Origin: Alnus glutinosa
Taxonomy: Eukaryota; Streptophyta; Magnoliopsida; Fagales; Betulaceae
Direction of reading: 5' to 3'
Assembly: GCF_958979055.1 (NCBI RefSeq)
Contig: NC_084888.1
Location: 9,843,501-9,907,500, forward strand
Length of the DNA stretch: 64,000 bases
This document shows, piece after piece, positions 11,215-25,744 of the stretch (positions are counted from its first letter, which is position 1; every line of letters starts with the position of its first letter). The translations under genes were made by a program, and so were the position numbers. The notes beneath the pieces are model-generated. The model had not been told where the DNA came from. It saw only the letters and a list, made by a program, of their open reading frames with translations, and did not search any database.

Positions 11215-12867
11215 TGATATATTTATTCAAAAGAAAATCCAACATTTACAAACTGTCCAGCTGACCCGAATTACAACTTCCATTCTGTTGGCGGATCATT
11301 CGTATCACATCTCCTCATTGCTTTTCTTACTGTATTCACATTAAAAAAACAAATGGTTCCTTTAATCTATGTAGTTTCTTAGAAAACACATTTTAACTTC
11401 TCCTTTCTATTCCCCATTTCAACAGTCTTTCCTCTGTTGTTAAGCAGTTCTTCATTGCTAGCCATAAAACAACTGCTTGTTTAAGTATTGCAAGTGAAAA
11501 CCAAATTAATTTTCAGCAAACAACTTCCGGCTGCTTTGACCTAATTGCATTCCATGTTTATGCACTAGTATACTTCCCCTTTTTTGAAATCACCCATATC
11601 AGATTATCCCTCTCACCTATTTCCACTATTTCCACCATTGACAGTTTGCTTTGAATGTTGACTAAAGCTTTTGATCTAGCCGGCTTTCAATTGCTGTTCT
11701 TCTCTTTCAAAACACTTGGATAATTTTGCCTCTACCTTACTTTGAGCATCATACACTGCCCTATGCCCATACCATCAGGATGCCGCCAATCCAGCTATAT
11801 ATATTCATCACATCTCCCACTTCATATTTTATGAAATTTCTAGCAATATCTCTCAGCTGTTAGATCATTCTTCAAGTCCATGTGCAGTTTTGGGGGAACC
11901 TTCACCTGCCAAAAAACTGCAACCCAGAAGCAGTTTTTTGTGAATAAACTCCATATATGTCTCATTATTGCTGCTTTATATGTTCTTCTACTCTTTTAAT
12001 TCTCAATCCTCCTTCCTTCTTAGTTCTTAGGAATACATATCATATCTCTCACGCCACTTTTGCCTTTGTTGTACAGTCTTCTTTTCCACTCCATAACAAC
12101 TGATTAAATTTCTGCTCTATGGTTTTCATGATCTTCTTTGGTAAAATGAATATAACAATCCAGAATACTTGTATGCTATTAAAAGCAAATGACAAAAAAA
12201 ACTACATTCTTCTCGCAAAGGAGAGTTTTTTTGATAGCCATGAATTTATCCTTCCTGTAATTTTGTCCAAAAGTATAGAGCAATCTGCATCATCTAAACT
12301 TTTTGAAATCAAAGGAACTCCCTTCATCTTTAGACAATCAATTAACTGCTATTTCATTAGCTGAGATACACTTCAACAATAAAACGTACTCTTATTTAAT
12401 GGTATTAATTAACTTCAATTTTGCAATTAAAAACAGTAACAGATCATCAGCAAAGCATAAGTGAGTAAGTTTGATCTTCGAACATCTTGAGTGGAAAGTA
12501 TATTCTTTAACATTCCTTGTAAATGCTTTTTGATTTGGGGTTATGATTGCATCCAAACAAGGAAGCAGCCAATTTGCTAAGATCTTGGTGATACATTTAT
12601 ATTTATCACATTACAACAAGATATTAGTCTAATTAAACTCCTCTATTGTAGATGGATTTAGCTTTTTAGGAACTATGGCAATTATTGTTGCATTTATCTC
12701 CTTTAAGAAGTCTGCCTGATTCAAAGAAAGACTTGATTGCTGCAACTACATCTCCTCCAATGATGGACCAAAGTTTCTTAAAAGAATTCAGGTGCCCTGT
12801 TGATCTTCATTTCAAAAATAGGATCTCTTTATTTCTTTCTCCTCATACATCTTTCTGCAACTCATTG

Positions 12868-14842
<1,975 letters not shown>

Positions 14843-14995
14843 CATTGATCTTCTCCTCTATTACTCTTCTCTTCATCACACTTCCAGCTTCATATTTATC
14901 CTCAATTCTCATACGCTGGTTTTCTTTCAACCAATATGCACAACTACTATTATTTTATTATTTTTTTTTAAAAAAAAAATTTGGTGCTTAATTGA

Positions 14996-15188
14996 TAGAC
15001 AGCCTACGGTAAACAAGGAAAAATAGTTTTCTGAAATCTAGCAAAGCCTCGTGCTACAAAAAAGAAGGAAGGAGAAAGTAAAAATTTAGCTTTAAATTGG
15101 TAAAACAATATGCCGATGGACAAACAAAATTCAAAGCAGAGATAAAAGATGGTTGACTGTTCAAAATTCAAATGCCAAATATAAACTA
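14996..15188 (-). pseudogene. Scrap of the first copy of the ASDURF-like gene (intron 1 / start of exon 2)
   Basis: Matches 21170-21335: the intron 1 end with CTTGTTTACCGTAG acceptor and the first eight bases of exon 2 (GCTGTCTA), after which similarity stops. Exon 1 and the rest of exons 2-3 are missing. It ends where the second tandem unit begins, which places the duplication breakpoint inside intron 1. Confidence 0.75.
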
Positions 15189-15189
15189 G

Positions 15190-15635
15190 TATTGGGTTGC
15201 TGACCACCCTCACCCTTAAGGCTAACCACCCCTTCACGGCTTCACCTATAAGGGAGTGGCCGGCCACCTCCGACCACTTATTTATTTCTTATGATTTTTT
15301 ATTATTTTATTATTGACGTGGTTTAATATAGACCATCATTTTAAATTTAAAGCCTAGATCTTTGAAATTATAGGAAACCTCGGTCCAAGAGTGACACGAG
15401 GCGATCGAAGTTTGCATGATTTGCATATGTTGAGAAGAGATGCCAAATCGATTGAGATTTTCATTAATGTGTTGTCCAAATTGCTAATAATTTGGGTAGC
15501 AAATTGATAGGATTTAAATCCTAACGAAGAGCCATAAATAGACATAAACAGACCACGTGGGATGTATTGATTTGCGACAGATTGAAAATTTCAACGGCAG
15601 ACGGTCCACACTCTTTACTTTATGATTTTGATTAA
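15190..15635. repeat. Start of second tandem unit: GC-rich repeat and EF-hand promoter copy
   Basis: 15190-15275 is the counterpart of the GC-rich repeat at 7141-7330. 15355-15620 matches 7610-7800, the promoter-proximal DNA of EF-hand copy 1 (CCAAGAGTGACACGAG, ACGAAGAGCCAT, GACCACGTGG; the last contains an ACGT G-box-like core also present in copy 1 as ACCACGTGGC). Confidence 0.7.
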
Positions 15636-16537
15636 GAAAAATACAAAATCAGTCAATGTGATTATACAGATTTGTAATAAGCTCAACGTAAAATAAAAAA
15701 GATTTTAGAGCTACACGTAGTATGTAAAAATAACAAATAGTTCCGGATACGCCCAACATTCATCTTTTTTCTTTTTTTCTAAAATTTTTTTTTGACGAAA
15801 ACCATTGACTGCTACGTCATCAACAATCCGATTCTAACACGTGTCAAAAAAAAAAACACTGAAACAGCCAAAAGGGTAGCCCTGTTCGGCCACCCCAGGC
15901 CGGCCTCCTGGGTATTAACTTTGTGGATCAAATTCTTCCGGACCTCCGTCCCGGTCCTCAACTTTTCGTGCCTCACTGACACATGCGCGTTATCATCTCT
16001 TTAGAGGAAATAACAATGGCTTCTGCAATCAACTCAATATCCTTCTCTCTCCTCATTCTTGTCTTCTTTCAGACTTTCCTTGGACATCAGAATCAAAATC
16101 TAGAGACCCAACTCCGGCTGCGTGGCCTCACCAATTCCACTCAGTGCTCTTCATGACCAACAGCGGCACCCTCCAACCGCCGCAACTTCAACTTTATCCA
16201 GAACCAGCTGACCGGGCAAGCTGCCAAGCTCACTTTCGACCTGGAGTGAGCTAACGTTAATGGCACCTCCTTTATCTGCACTCGGGTTATCCATTTCCCT
16301 ATGGGTATTCTCCGCCCCAACTGGTATTGACATGACAGTTTTTGTTGAGAGAGAGAGAGACAAATTTGTTATTTTTGCATAGGACGATTAAGGTGTGCGA
16401 TTTTAAAAAAAATTGAATATAATATCTAAAAAATATCTCTTACCCAAACATGCCTTTAGAGAGCTATACATTTCTGTATCACATGATATTTATTGCAAAT
16501 AGGTGTAACGATGTTGACTGATTTTTGTATTTCTCCC
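15636..16537. mobile_element. MULE-like TIR element with a gene-like insert (candidate Pack-MULE), 902 bp
   Basis: The left end GAAAAATACAAAATCAGTCA and the complement of the right end, which contains GAAATACAAAAATCAGTCAA, form imperfect terminal inverted repeats of about 45 bp. The flanks carry a 10-bp duplication, TTTTGATTAA (15626-15635) and TTTTAATTAA (16538-16547), one mismatch, the size expected for Mutator-like elements (8-11 bp). The paralogous promoter of EF-hand copy 1 has one uninterrupted TTTTAATTAA (7807-7816), an empty site. The interior is more GC-rich than its surroundings and includes a short reading frame with a signal peptide, but no transposase. Confidence 0.75.
16016..16156 (+). 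pseudogene. Secreted-protein-like fragment inside the MULE-like element
   Basis: Opens with ATG and encodes 46 residues beginning MASAINSISFSLLILVFF, a typical signal peptide, then HQNQNLETQLRLRGLTNST and a stop. Further protein-like sequence follows in other frames up to about 16330 (for example FNFIQNQLTGQAAKLTFDL, then GTSFICTRVIHFPMG), so this looks like part of a captured host gene that has since decayed. I do not recognise the parent family. It could equally be a short new ORF. Confidence 0.5.
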
Positions 16538-16680
16538 TTTTAATTAACTAGTTAATTATCTGTAGTTACCGACACACTGCCTTGTTCGAAGATTGGAGCT
16601 GGAAGATAAGACGACAACTCAGTCTCTCTGATTCGGTCTAATCTCCGAGCCGACGCCGCATCTCTGGAATTGCAACCGCC

Positions 16681-19280
16681 ATGGGACAGGTCTTAGACAG
16701 ATTGCAAGGTACGCTTCTCTAGTTCTCGTATTCAATTCAAGTTGTCTCGCTTTCTTTTTTCTGTCAATTTTGTAGATTTTTTTTTTTTTTTTTTTTTCCT
16801 GAGAAATTATAGGACAAAAAGAGTAAAACTGAAATTCGATGATACCATGGTAACAATAAACCTTTCACAGGGAAGCAGTGGAGGCAAAAGCAAGTGAGGA
16901 AAATAACGGATAGGGTGTTTGACCGTCTTACAAATCAATCAGAAAAGGCTAAGCTGACGATCGAAGATTTATACATCGCTGTCCTGCTTGTGTACAAGTG
17001 AGAGAAGCTTTGCTTATTTGTTAATTGATTTACTAGTGGTGGTATTTTTTAGCTAATGGCATTATCTATTTGTTTTTTGTTGGTTGTAGTGATATCAATA
17101 AGCGTTTACCAGGACCCCATTATGATCCCCCCTCCAAAGAGCAAGTCCAAGCTATGATTGAGGTACTCCTATCCTAATTGATTACTAGTTAATTTTGGTG
17201 ATAATGGAGTAACTTCTGCTCCAGCCTGTATGGTAAAAGTGCATTTTAGATTATGTGCTTTTTGTGAAGTGTTTGTTTGATCCATTTCAAACCGTAGTCC
17301 TGTGCCAGCTTTATAAATAGAGTGAAGAGCTTGATTTTTAGAGGATGAATCACCCAAGACCGAACACCCTGATGGATTTCAGTTTATAGAGGGATATCAA
17401 TGTATCATTATTTGCAAAATAGATGATGGATAGTCAAAATAATCATTAGAAAATGCTTTTTCTAAAGAGAAGAAAATTTGGCATGCAACCTAATTAAGGG
17501 CAGGGGAAGGGGAGGGGCATTTGTTTATCAATGTCATTAGTGTAAATAATAAAAAAATAATTTTGCATGCAACTTTGTCATATGTGAATCCTATTGTTTT
17601 AGTACATACTTTTTTTTTTTTTTTTTTTTAAAGAATAATGCTACTTTTTACACTCATTTATTACGTTCATTTCACACCGACTGAAGTGGTGTGTTTTAAG
17701 CTGTTTTCCTTTTATTTTTTTAGGTGGCTGACATTAAAAGTTATTGAAAATACGCGTGAAAAGTATCATTACTCTTATTTTATAAGTAATTCAATCTTAT
17801 TAGATGTGCAAAGGGGCACAACCCAAGAACAAGAAGTGTAGAAGAGAGAGAGAGAGAGACACCCAACTAGGTAGCAGATGTTAGTCTTATCAAATTTAAA
17901 AGCAAAGTTATTTGTCTGGCTGTTGACCATCCTGCTCCTCTTTGGGTTCTAGCTCCTTGGAGCATTTTCTTTGAGCCCAAGGAGACCAGTAAAATCAAAT
18001 GCCAGTGGCAATATTCGTAACCTGTTAACTATTTTAAAAGAAGCTGTTACCATATCCTATCAAAATTAATATCCATCTCTTTTACATTTCAGTAGGTACT
18101 TGTTCATATGATCTCCTTAGTAGTGGTACATATCAGTTTTAAATAAATTCAGAGTATATATAGTGTATCAAGGAATAAAGAAACAGGGGTGTGTGCATAC
18201 TTGGCACCACCTTCGCCCACTAAAAGGGAGCCTATAGATGGAAAACTCAGGGTATGAACAGCACTTGCTGAAAGGCCACAAAAACTAGCTGGTTTGTTGA
18301 AATTACTGATGCTAGTTTCTATCTATATAATACCTCATCTTTTTGTAGGCTTGACATGACAAGGGCTCATGTTGGAGTGGATGTGTATGCTTGGATCTGA
18401 ATACATCCTTTAGGACTATTGCGTTAGGTTTGCTAAGCTAGGACATTAACCGATTAGGTTGCCACCAGAAGTTGCGTTCCTTTCTCTAAAGAGTTGAGAG
18501 AAATGATTAGGAAAATTGTGAGAAAATCAGGGGCGAGGCGACTAATGTCCACCGTCTTTGAAGTAATGTGTGTATGTAATCTTTCCTTGAAACAAGTGTT
18601 TCTAAACATCTATAGATTCCTTTTATTTTAAAGTAACACATGGAAATCACATTAGATCTTATGTCTAGACATCCAATTCCATCAATATTCGCAATGGCTT
18701 TGTTGAAATTGGGCTTTTGCCCTGTTGTCATTGAAAAATGTCTTCTTGTCTTTGGTAACTGTTGGATTTTTGTGGCTTATTAAGCATGGGAAGAATTCTA
18801 TTTGTCATTACTTCCATTTAGAAATTGTTTGATGCCATTCTTTAATTTAATTTAATTCAACTTGAAATGTACAAGAAAAAGAAATTAAATTCTATTATGT
18901 GTGAATTGAGATTTTGTTAAGTCTTATCATTCCTCTGGATAAAGCTTTCTGCATTCTTTCAGATGTAAAATTGTCTTATTTTTCTTTTTGTTTGAAATCT
19001 TCAGTTTAGTGATTTTAACCTTGATGGAGAAATTGATCGGGAGGAATTTGTGAGGTTTGTCCAGGAGCTGACAACTGACACACTCATTGGTGTTAGTCAG
19101 GGACTTATCCTCACTTTGGTTGTGGCACCAGCCATTGCAATGGCAACAAAAAAGGCTACTGAGGGTGTCCCGGGAGTTGGGAAGGTGGTGCAGAAGATAC
19201 CCAATTCAATTTATGCATCCCTCGTGACTCTTGCACTTGTGTTGTTTGAACAATCCCGGGAGGTCGACGATTCGGAATAG
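16681..19280 (+). CDS. Small EF-hand calcium-binding protein, tandem copy 2 (4 exons)
   Basis: Paralogue of the gene at 7945-10867, 167 residues, MGQVLDRLQ start. Exons: 16681-16708, 16871-16997, 17090-17162, 19005-19280, with identical intron positions and phases. The single EF loop DFNLDGEIDREE keeps all calcium ligands; the preceding residues are FS instead of TC. The C-terminal half (LILTLVVAPAIAMATKKATE, then SIYASLVTLALVLF) is nearly identical to copy 1, and most differences fall in exon 2 (TNQSEKAKLTIED) and the acidic tail. Its promoter carries the MULE-like insertion ending 143 bp before the ATG, so regulation may differ from copy 1. Intron 3 has a MITE that copy 1 lacks. The ORF is intact. 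Confidence 0.88.
17632..17776. mobile_element. Small MITE in intron 3 of EF-hand copy 2
   Basis: AGAATAATGCTACTTTTTAC at the left pairs with the complement of the right end, AAGAGTAATGATACTTTTCA. A poly-T run precedes it. The corresponding place in copy 1 (about 8825-8860) has no such segment, so it arrived after the duplication. Confidence 0.6.
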
Positions 19281-19419
19281 AACTGAGTTTATCTTATCAA
19301 TATTGTACATGTGATCACTGGTATTTAGTTTTATCTTATTTGTAGATTGGGATGTTCCATCTGATATTATCCAAGGGATTGAAATTTATCTTTTTATATG
19401 CAAGCTGATTGCGAAACTT

Positions 19420-19780
19420 TTTGTAGCTCAAAATTCTCTCTCCAGACTTGGCTTCCCCTTTTTGATTCAAGTTCTGGCTGTTGGAACTAGGGGTGGCAAA
19501 GTTGAATTGATTGCCCTCAACAATCACCAGTTTTCCTGCATTGTGTCTATTCTGACCCCCCAACAAATCCTTGGCTCATTTTCTTGTTCCCACGCCCCCT
19601 CCCCTTGGAGGGACAAATGAATTCTGTCCTTTTTTGGAGAAAAAAAAAATTGGCAGCAAATTTGGAGGCCCCTGGCTCTTGGTAGGGGACTAAAACTATC
19701 CGTCCGCATACCCGGAGGTTCTTCCATGCTTCCCCGGCCATCCGCCACATGTATAACTCTGTTACCTCTATTAACCTTGA
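19420..19780 (+). mobile_element. LINE endonuclease-domain remnant
   Basis: The plus strand translates to ILGSFSCSHAPSPWRD, then FGGPWLLVGD-N, with stops. This resembles the endonuclease/exonuclease/phosphatase domain of plant L1-type LINEs, where GPWLLIGDFN is typical. Decayed; the ends are not defined. Confidence 0.5.
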
Positions 19781-20560
19781 TGATGGAACTTTCTTACATA
19801 ACATTAATGATACAGGTTCTCATTTTGCTGACTATTCCAACAATCTGTAATCTTCCTCTAATCCTGACTGATCAGAACTTTCTTTAGGTGAATTCCTTGA
19901 AATCCACTACTTCATGGCTATGGAAAGGCACCCTCTAGCCTAAATCTGAATATCTAGAACTCTCTCTTTGGGTCCCCTCCATAAAAGGCTTTAAACCATC
20001 TCCTAGCCCTAATCTCTCAAATCTCCCTGATTTGAATATAGCCAACCTTGTCTCCCCCTTCCAGAGATCCTGAACACTCCCCTACTACTCAACCTTTTCC
20101 CATCAACTACAGCAATAACTGTATAGGCCCACCTCCTCCATATTATGTCTTTGAGTTGAGTGCACCGAGTCCATGGGATACAACAATTAGATCATCTTAA
20201 GCCTGCTTCTATGCTGTCAGTGTGTCAATTACAATTTAGGCTTCAATTATTTCAACGTAAAATATTTTTGACAAGAAATACTGAGTTTCCGGTGGTGGTT
20301 CAACATTTCAAAAATAATCATGAAAAAAAATTTTGACACTTGTTTTGCACAAATTTTTTTTTTTTTGATATTCTTACATAATCTCATTTAATTAATAACT
20401 TAAATCAAAATAAATATTAAAAAATTAAAAAATCAATTTAATAACTTGATTACTTCTTCCTTTTTTGTTTTTTTAATAAAAAAGCAGTAAAAATGAAAAT
20501 TTTTGTGGCTTGCTAATATATATTTGAGATTGCGTTGAAAGTTAGAGCTTTTAAAGCAAG

Positions 20561-20595
<35 letters not shown>

Positions 20596-20957
20596 GGTTT
20601 CATGTTTAAGAATACTAAAAATACTTTTTACACTCTTTAGCACAATTACAAACAGACTCTAATGCATTCAGAAATGCATAGAGGGAAAACCAACCATAAC
20701 AAGGAAAGGTAAAGCGCACCAGAAGGCAGAAAAATTGGGAAAAAAGGTCCACTGTTAAAGTATTACAATGAAGACTCAAGCCTCAGCCTGTTGAGCCGAC
20801 GCAGTAGAGAAATAGTTCTTTACAAATCTCATGACCTTCTAAAGACATTTCAGTACTAAAAGAGACCAACCTCAGTTGAATGCCTTCTCGTATAAGTGAA
20901 AAGCTTTTGCAGCCAGAAAGGTGTAGGTCTAGCGAAGACATAGCAACCCAAGTCGCT
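19781..20957. other. Spacer between convergent EF-hand copy 2 and the ASDURF-like gene
   Basis: C/T-rich then AT-rich DNA with poly-A/poly-T at 20560-20596. The first few hundred bases may be further LINE debris. The 3' UTR of the small minus-strand gene should lie in the last part. No other gene seen. Confidence 0.4.
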
Positions 20958-23193
20958 TCAAGGAGAATTCAGCTTTTCAAGCTTGGCTTTGGCCAAATCA
21001 AGTTGTTCTGCCGCCGTGTTAAGCAAGTGAGAAAGAAAAATATATCATCCGACCCGTTAAGCACCAAAACAATAATTACTATTGAGTTGGCGAGGGTTTC
21101 TTACTCTGTTCAGATGCAGTTGCCTTTTGAATGGTTGTCCGGAAGAATATATTCCCATTTTTGTGGTAGACAGCCTGCGGTAAACAAGGAAAAAGAAAGT
21201 AAGGAGAAAGTAAAAATTTAGCTTTAAATTCGCAAAACAATATGTATGTTGATGGAAAAACAAAATTCAAAGCATAGATAAAAGATGGCTGACTGTTCAA
21301 ATGCAAAATATAAATCACTTCGATTAGTTGCTAAAATTGCCATCAATTAAACAACTAGATTATTGGTTAATATAAAGTTGCTCAGATTCCAACATACAAT
21401 TGAAACCTAAATGGCATATTAGGTCTATCACAGAAATTGTGATCATGATAAACAAAAGTAACATTGTGCTGATTTCAAATATAGTACTCCTTAGCAAATG
21501 CTTAGTGCACTGAGTCTTAGCAATCCTTTATATGATGACAATGATGATGATAAAACAGGCTAAACCAACCATCCCCACCCCCACGAATGCACACATTCAA
21601 ACATAAAACCAATAAACAAGAAATTTGGAACCTGAACTTTGCAACAGTTTTCAGAGTGCAATCTTGGTTTTCACTAAAGATCTTCTCCTTGGCCTTCAAA
21701 GTATGTAGATCGAGCTTAGAAAGCTTCTTTCTGACGAAAATCAAGCTAAGATCAAGGGTGGAAATTGAAAAGAAAGTCTCATAACTTGATTTCTCCAACC
21801 TTCAAATACTCAACGTTCTAGGTTCAGATTTTTATTTTTTTATTTATAAGACTATCAAAAGGAGCACAAGGCACAAGCTAAGTACACTAGGTACATAAGA
21901 CTTCCCAGAAAGTACACTATGTTAGTTATCAGTCAGAAAAAGAGGAGAAAAAGAAAGCTCCTATTCCACAGCAGCTGATATATATATAATGTTATAATCT
22001 CACAACAATTGTCATTACTTGCAGATTACGGGCATGTAGCCTTCCATTAAAGTGAGGTTCCTTTCTTCTAATATTCTAAAAAATTTGAACATTCTCACAA
22101 AGAAGTTCAAGCTCGGCCACCGTCCACATCTTCATTACCAACCAATCTTAACCGAAACCAGAAGAATTTTTCTTTCAGAAAATTAACATAAAAAATTAAA
22201 AAGCAAAAAAAAATTGCATGTAGATATAGCTCTCTCATATTCATGTTGAGCACCAGATTATGCTCTCTCACAGTCTCTATGTACTGGCCACTGGGTAAAC
22301 AGAGGAAATGGGCAAAGAATCACAGTCCACTGCAAGATGTGGAAACAAACAACCTTCTAAAAGAATTTATATTTGGTCTTAAAAAATGTGCATAAAACAA
22401 TCATGATGCACATCAAACTTTAATTTCCACTAAAAATTGAACATGTGCATGTCAAACAAGTTTAAAGTCCATCGATTTCCAACTTAAAGCTAACCATGAG
22501 GGTTTTGTGCCAGTTAGCCTCCATATGTTCTTTAATTTTTCCAGCACAACCTCTTCCTCTCTTTTTCTTTTTTCTTTAAAAAAAAAATCTCTGGGTAATT
22601 GTCAGCACTATTTCAGACCCAAAAGTTATGAAACAAAGCACTTGTCCAGTATGGTGGCAAACCAGTCACAAACAAGCCAAAAGAAGCAAGCACCACCAAA
22701 CCGTGAATATGTAATGTCAAACCCTAACACCCAGAACAGCAAATAAGCTATATTTTTCAGCTTTCAAATCTCAGCTAAATTAATCCCATTACATACTGAT
22801 ACAAGGCCTAATAATTCTTCACATCCTATTACACACAAGAAAAAAAAAATAGTCACGAAACATTATCGAATAGAGTAACAACCATTTCGTTTAACCAAGA
22901 AAAAATAACTTTCATCAAAACCCAAGGATCAACCAGAGCTTTCCTAAGTTTTGATTGTTAGAAAGAATCAAAGAAAGGTACTTCAATATCCAAATTGCAG
23001 CATAACCAAAATCAATTTCATTATTTAATATTGCACAAAAAGTGAGCAGCAAAACGCAAGGGAAAATAGAATAATAATAATAATAATAATAGTGTAGAGG
23101 GGTTACCCTGGATGAAGAAAGATTATTGAGCTCAGCTATGGCAACCTCGAGGCTTCTTATCTCCTTGATGAATGCCAGTTTAGGCTCTGCCAT
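20958..23193 (-). CDS. 68-residue prefoldin-like coiled-coil protein, ASDURF-like (3 exons)
   Basis: Exons: 23107-23193, 21105-21174, 20958-21007, giving 207 nt with GT-AG introns and matching phases. The protein starts MAEPKLAFIKEIRSLE and ends LAKAKLEKLNSP. Two helical, heptad-like segments flank a short KNGNIFF turn. From memory this order (IKE..., ELxNL, VY, NxNIFF, then E/K-rich helix) matches human ASDURF (ASNSD1-SEP), a beta-prefoldin-type subunit of the PAQosome encoded upstream of ASNSD1. If the homology is right, this would be a plant prefoldin-like chaperone subunit, here as a stand-alone gene. Family length is short by nature. It is convergent with the second EF-hand gene. The homology is from recall, not a search. 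Confidence 0.7.
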
Positions 23194-23510
23194 CTTTCCC
23201 TTTCTTTCTCCTTCTCCTCACCGCACTGAGCTACATCTTCGTTGCTCAGGACTCCGTTTTTCTTTCTACTCTACTAGATACCCGATTTACCCTCCACAAA
23301 AATAAGGCTTGCCGTTTGGGATTTAAGTGTCGTTTTGATCTACGACTGCCGTCTTTCAAGAATAGCTTGATTTTTGTCGTTTAGGCAATTAATGAATGAG
23401 GCTTTTCCACCAAGCGGCTCCCTCTAATTGGAATTTGCATTCTCTTGGGTTCATTTGAGCCGATTCCTTCCATTTTAGGGGTATTTTTGTTAAAAAAAAA
23501 AAAAAAAAAA
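23194..23510. promoter_or_regulatory. Upstream region of the ASDURF-like gene
   Basis: Pyrimidine-rich (plus strand) leader-like sequence directly upstream of ATG 23193, ending in a poly-A run at 23492-23510. No TATA box could be placed with confidence and no other gene is seen. Confidence 0.35.
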
Positions 23511-24113
23511 GATAATGGCACCGTTGGTCCTTGTAGTATGCCATAATTATTTTTTACTTCCTATAATTTAAAAATAACATGGGAGGACATTGTTCGCGGG
23601 GACTTGCTCGCAAATTTGCAAAATGATCCGTGACCTATAGCCTCTGTTTCGCCATCTTATTAGCAACACGTGGCGCTGACATGTCCATTTTAATAAAATA
23701 ATATAAATTTATTAAAAAATAAATAAAAATACTTATTGTTTTGAAAAAAATTAAAATTAAAATTAAAATAAAATAAAAAAAAACAAAAACAAAAAAAAGG
23801 AATAAGGTGGCAAGGGGGTGGCAAAGGGGTGGCCAGGCCACCCCTTGCCTGCCATTTTTTTTTCTTTTTTTTTTTTTTTCTTTTTTAAAAAAAATTATTT
23901 ATTTATTTATTAATAAATTTATATTTTTTATGAAGATGGACACGTGTCGCTGACGTGTAGGGCTAACAGATTTCGTCAAAATGGTGGACGGAAAATCGAC
24001 CCAGGGAGTAAAACGTAATTATTGTATATCACTGAGACCTCCCATGCACTTTTTAAACTATAGGGAGTGAAAAATAATTATGACATACTACAGGGACCAA
24101 CGGTGCAATTATC
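23511..24113. mobile_element. TIR transposon, non-autonomous, 603 bp
   Basis: The left end GATAATGGCACCGTTGGTCC pairs with the complement of the right end, GATAATTGCACCGTTGGTCC. Similarity continues for about 75 bp through CATAATTATTTTT and GGGAGG. The centre holds a GC-rich GGGGTGGCCAGGCCACCCC core and AT-rich arms. Both sides abut poly-A tracts. No transposase. Confidence 0.7.
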
Positions 24114-24358
24114 CAAAAAAAAAAAAAACAAAGAAGGTAAAGAAAGAAAAAAAGAAGGGTAAAATAACAAAAATACTCATCAAATATAAGGAACGGCACC
24201 TCTCCAATTCATTTCAACAGGAAAGGATTCGATTCCTAATGGAGTTTCTCTTTATTTTTAAATAGATTCAAGACACCTAAGAAAAAATAAATTCAATTAT
24301 CAACCTTTTGCCATGTCACTCACCTTAAATTAATTAACCTTAATCGAATGATTTAGTT

Positions 24359-25372
24359 TTTTTTTTTTTAATATATATATATAAGTAAATCAGAAACTAT
24401 TACAAAGAAAAAATAAAAGAACAAAAACAGGAGGGGTTGGGCAACCCAAATTTAAAACTAAGAATGAAAGTACGCGGGGGCAATGCTTCCGAAAATGCGG
24501 GCCCTTTGGCTCGAGGCACTGATGCCTCAAAGCCGGGTCACCAATAAAGGTGATATCACAAGTGTATTGAGTCACAAGGACCCAAACACAAACACAGGGG
24601 TAAACTGGGGGAGAGGGATACAACAAATAAGCCCAAAAAAACAAGGTTACAATACTAAAACATAACAACAATACAAAAGCAAGTAAAAAACCAACAACAG
24701 AGGCTCGGAGGGGAGGGGGATGGGAACCACCTCTGGTGGCACGTGAGAGCCACGCGCGGCCAGAGGAAGGCCTCTTGCCAGTGGGAGACGCAGGAGCCGC
24801 CGAAGTACGCCGCAAGACGCGGTGGGGAGAGGCGGCGGGAGGAGACGTATTCCAAACGCGCCAGGAAGATCCCTGGCGCGTGCAGAAGACGCTCCAGCGA
24901 GTGGGCAGCGGTGGGGGGCACGACGACCTTTGACGGACTCGGAGGACGCCGGCGAACCCACTGGTGAGGCGCGTGTAGTGCGAAAATTGGCCGGGAAGTG
25001 TAGATCTAAATCCTAAGATGTCAACCCAAAAACCCAACCAAAAAACGCACAAAACACGGTGGAAGGAGGCGGGATAAACCGGTGAGCTCTGTGTTGAGAG
25101 CAGAACAAGAAGAGCTGGAAATAGGTAAGATAAATCCGGTACAAAGCCGGCTCTATGGAACCGGAGCAAAGCCGGCATGGTTTGAGAGAAAGCTCTCAAT
25201 CTTATTTGGGTATGGGTTGGTGGGATGTTGGGTAGTTGTGGGGAGGGTGAAAGCATAGCAGAAAACGATGGAGAGGGAAGCATAAAGCTTCCCTCCCATG
25301 GAGGGAGCACCAGCAGCAAACTAGCAGGAAAAATTTTAGAGAGATAAGCTCTGCCTTCATATAATTTGTTAT
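24359..25372 (-). mobile_element. 1.01-kb poly(A) retroposon, copy 1
   Basis: Flanked by an exact 16-bp duplication ATCGAATGATTTAGTT (24343-24358 and 25373-25388), with an A-tail on the minus strand at the low-coordinate end, so it is an RNA-copied insert. The sense strand is C/T-rich with GC-rich patches (CACGCGCCTC, CGCCGGCG). A 309-codon frame (24390-25319) spans it, but its protein is low-complexity and not shared with copy 2 at 25745-26753, so I treat the element as non-coding. It resembles neither a tRNA SINE nor the LINE 3' ends seen here. Confidence 0.7.
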
Positions 25373-25744
25373 ATCGAATGATTTAGTTGTTACATGCATT
25401 CTAGGATATTAGCTAGGATGAGATGTTATGGGATATAGAAATTTTTTACAGCACTGCAGTCGCCAAGAAATGTGGCTATTAAGCCTCTTCTAAAGAGATG
25501 TTTTGAATCAAAGTGGCCATAGAATAAGGGAAAACCTTCTTTGAATTGTCTTTTTAATAGTACTCCAAACCACTCGATCATTCGACACTACTTGTAGAGC
25601 TTTCAGGGGAGTAATCTTCGTTAACATGTTGCTGGAATCACAACGCACACACAAATTAACACATTACTTGAACATTAATTAAGGCCTTAAAACCTATTTT
25701 TCTGGCCCGAAATCAGTCCTGTTTAGAAAACCTTAAAGTGAATT

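Noticed and set aside
24390-25319. Minus-strand 309-codon reading frame
   Set aside because: Low-complexity, spans the whole retroposon, and the sister copy does not conserve it.
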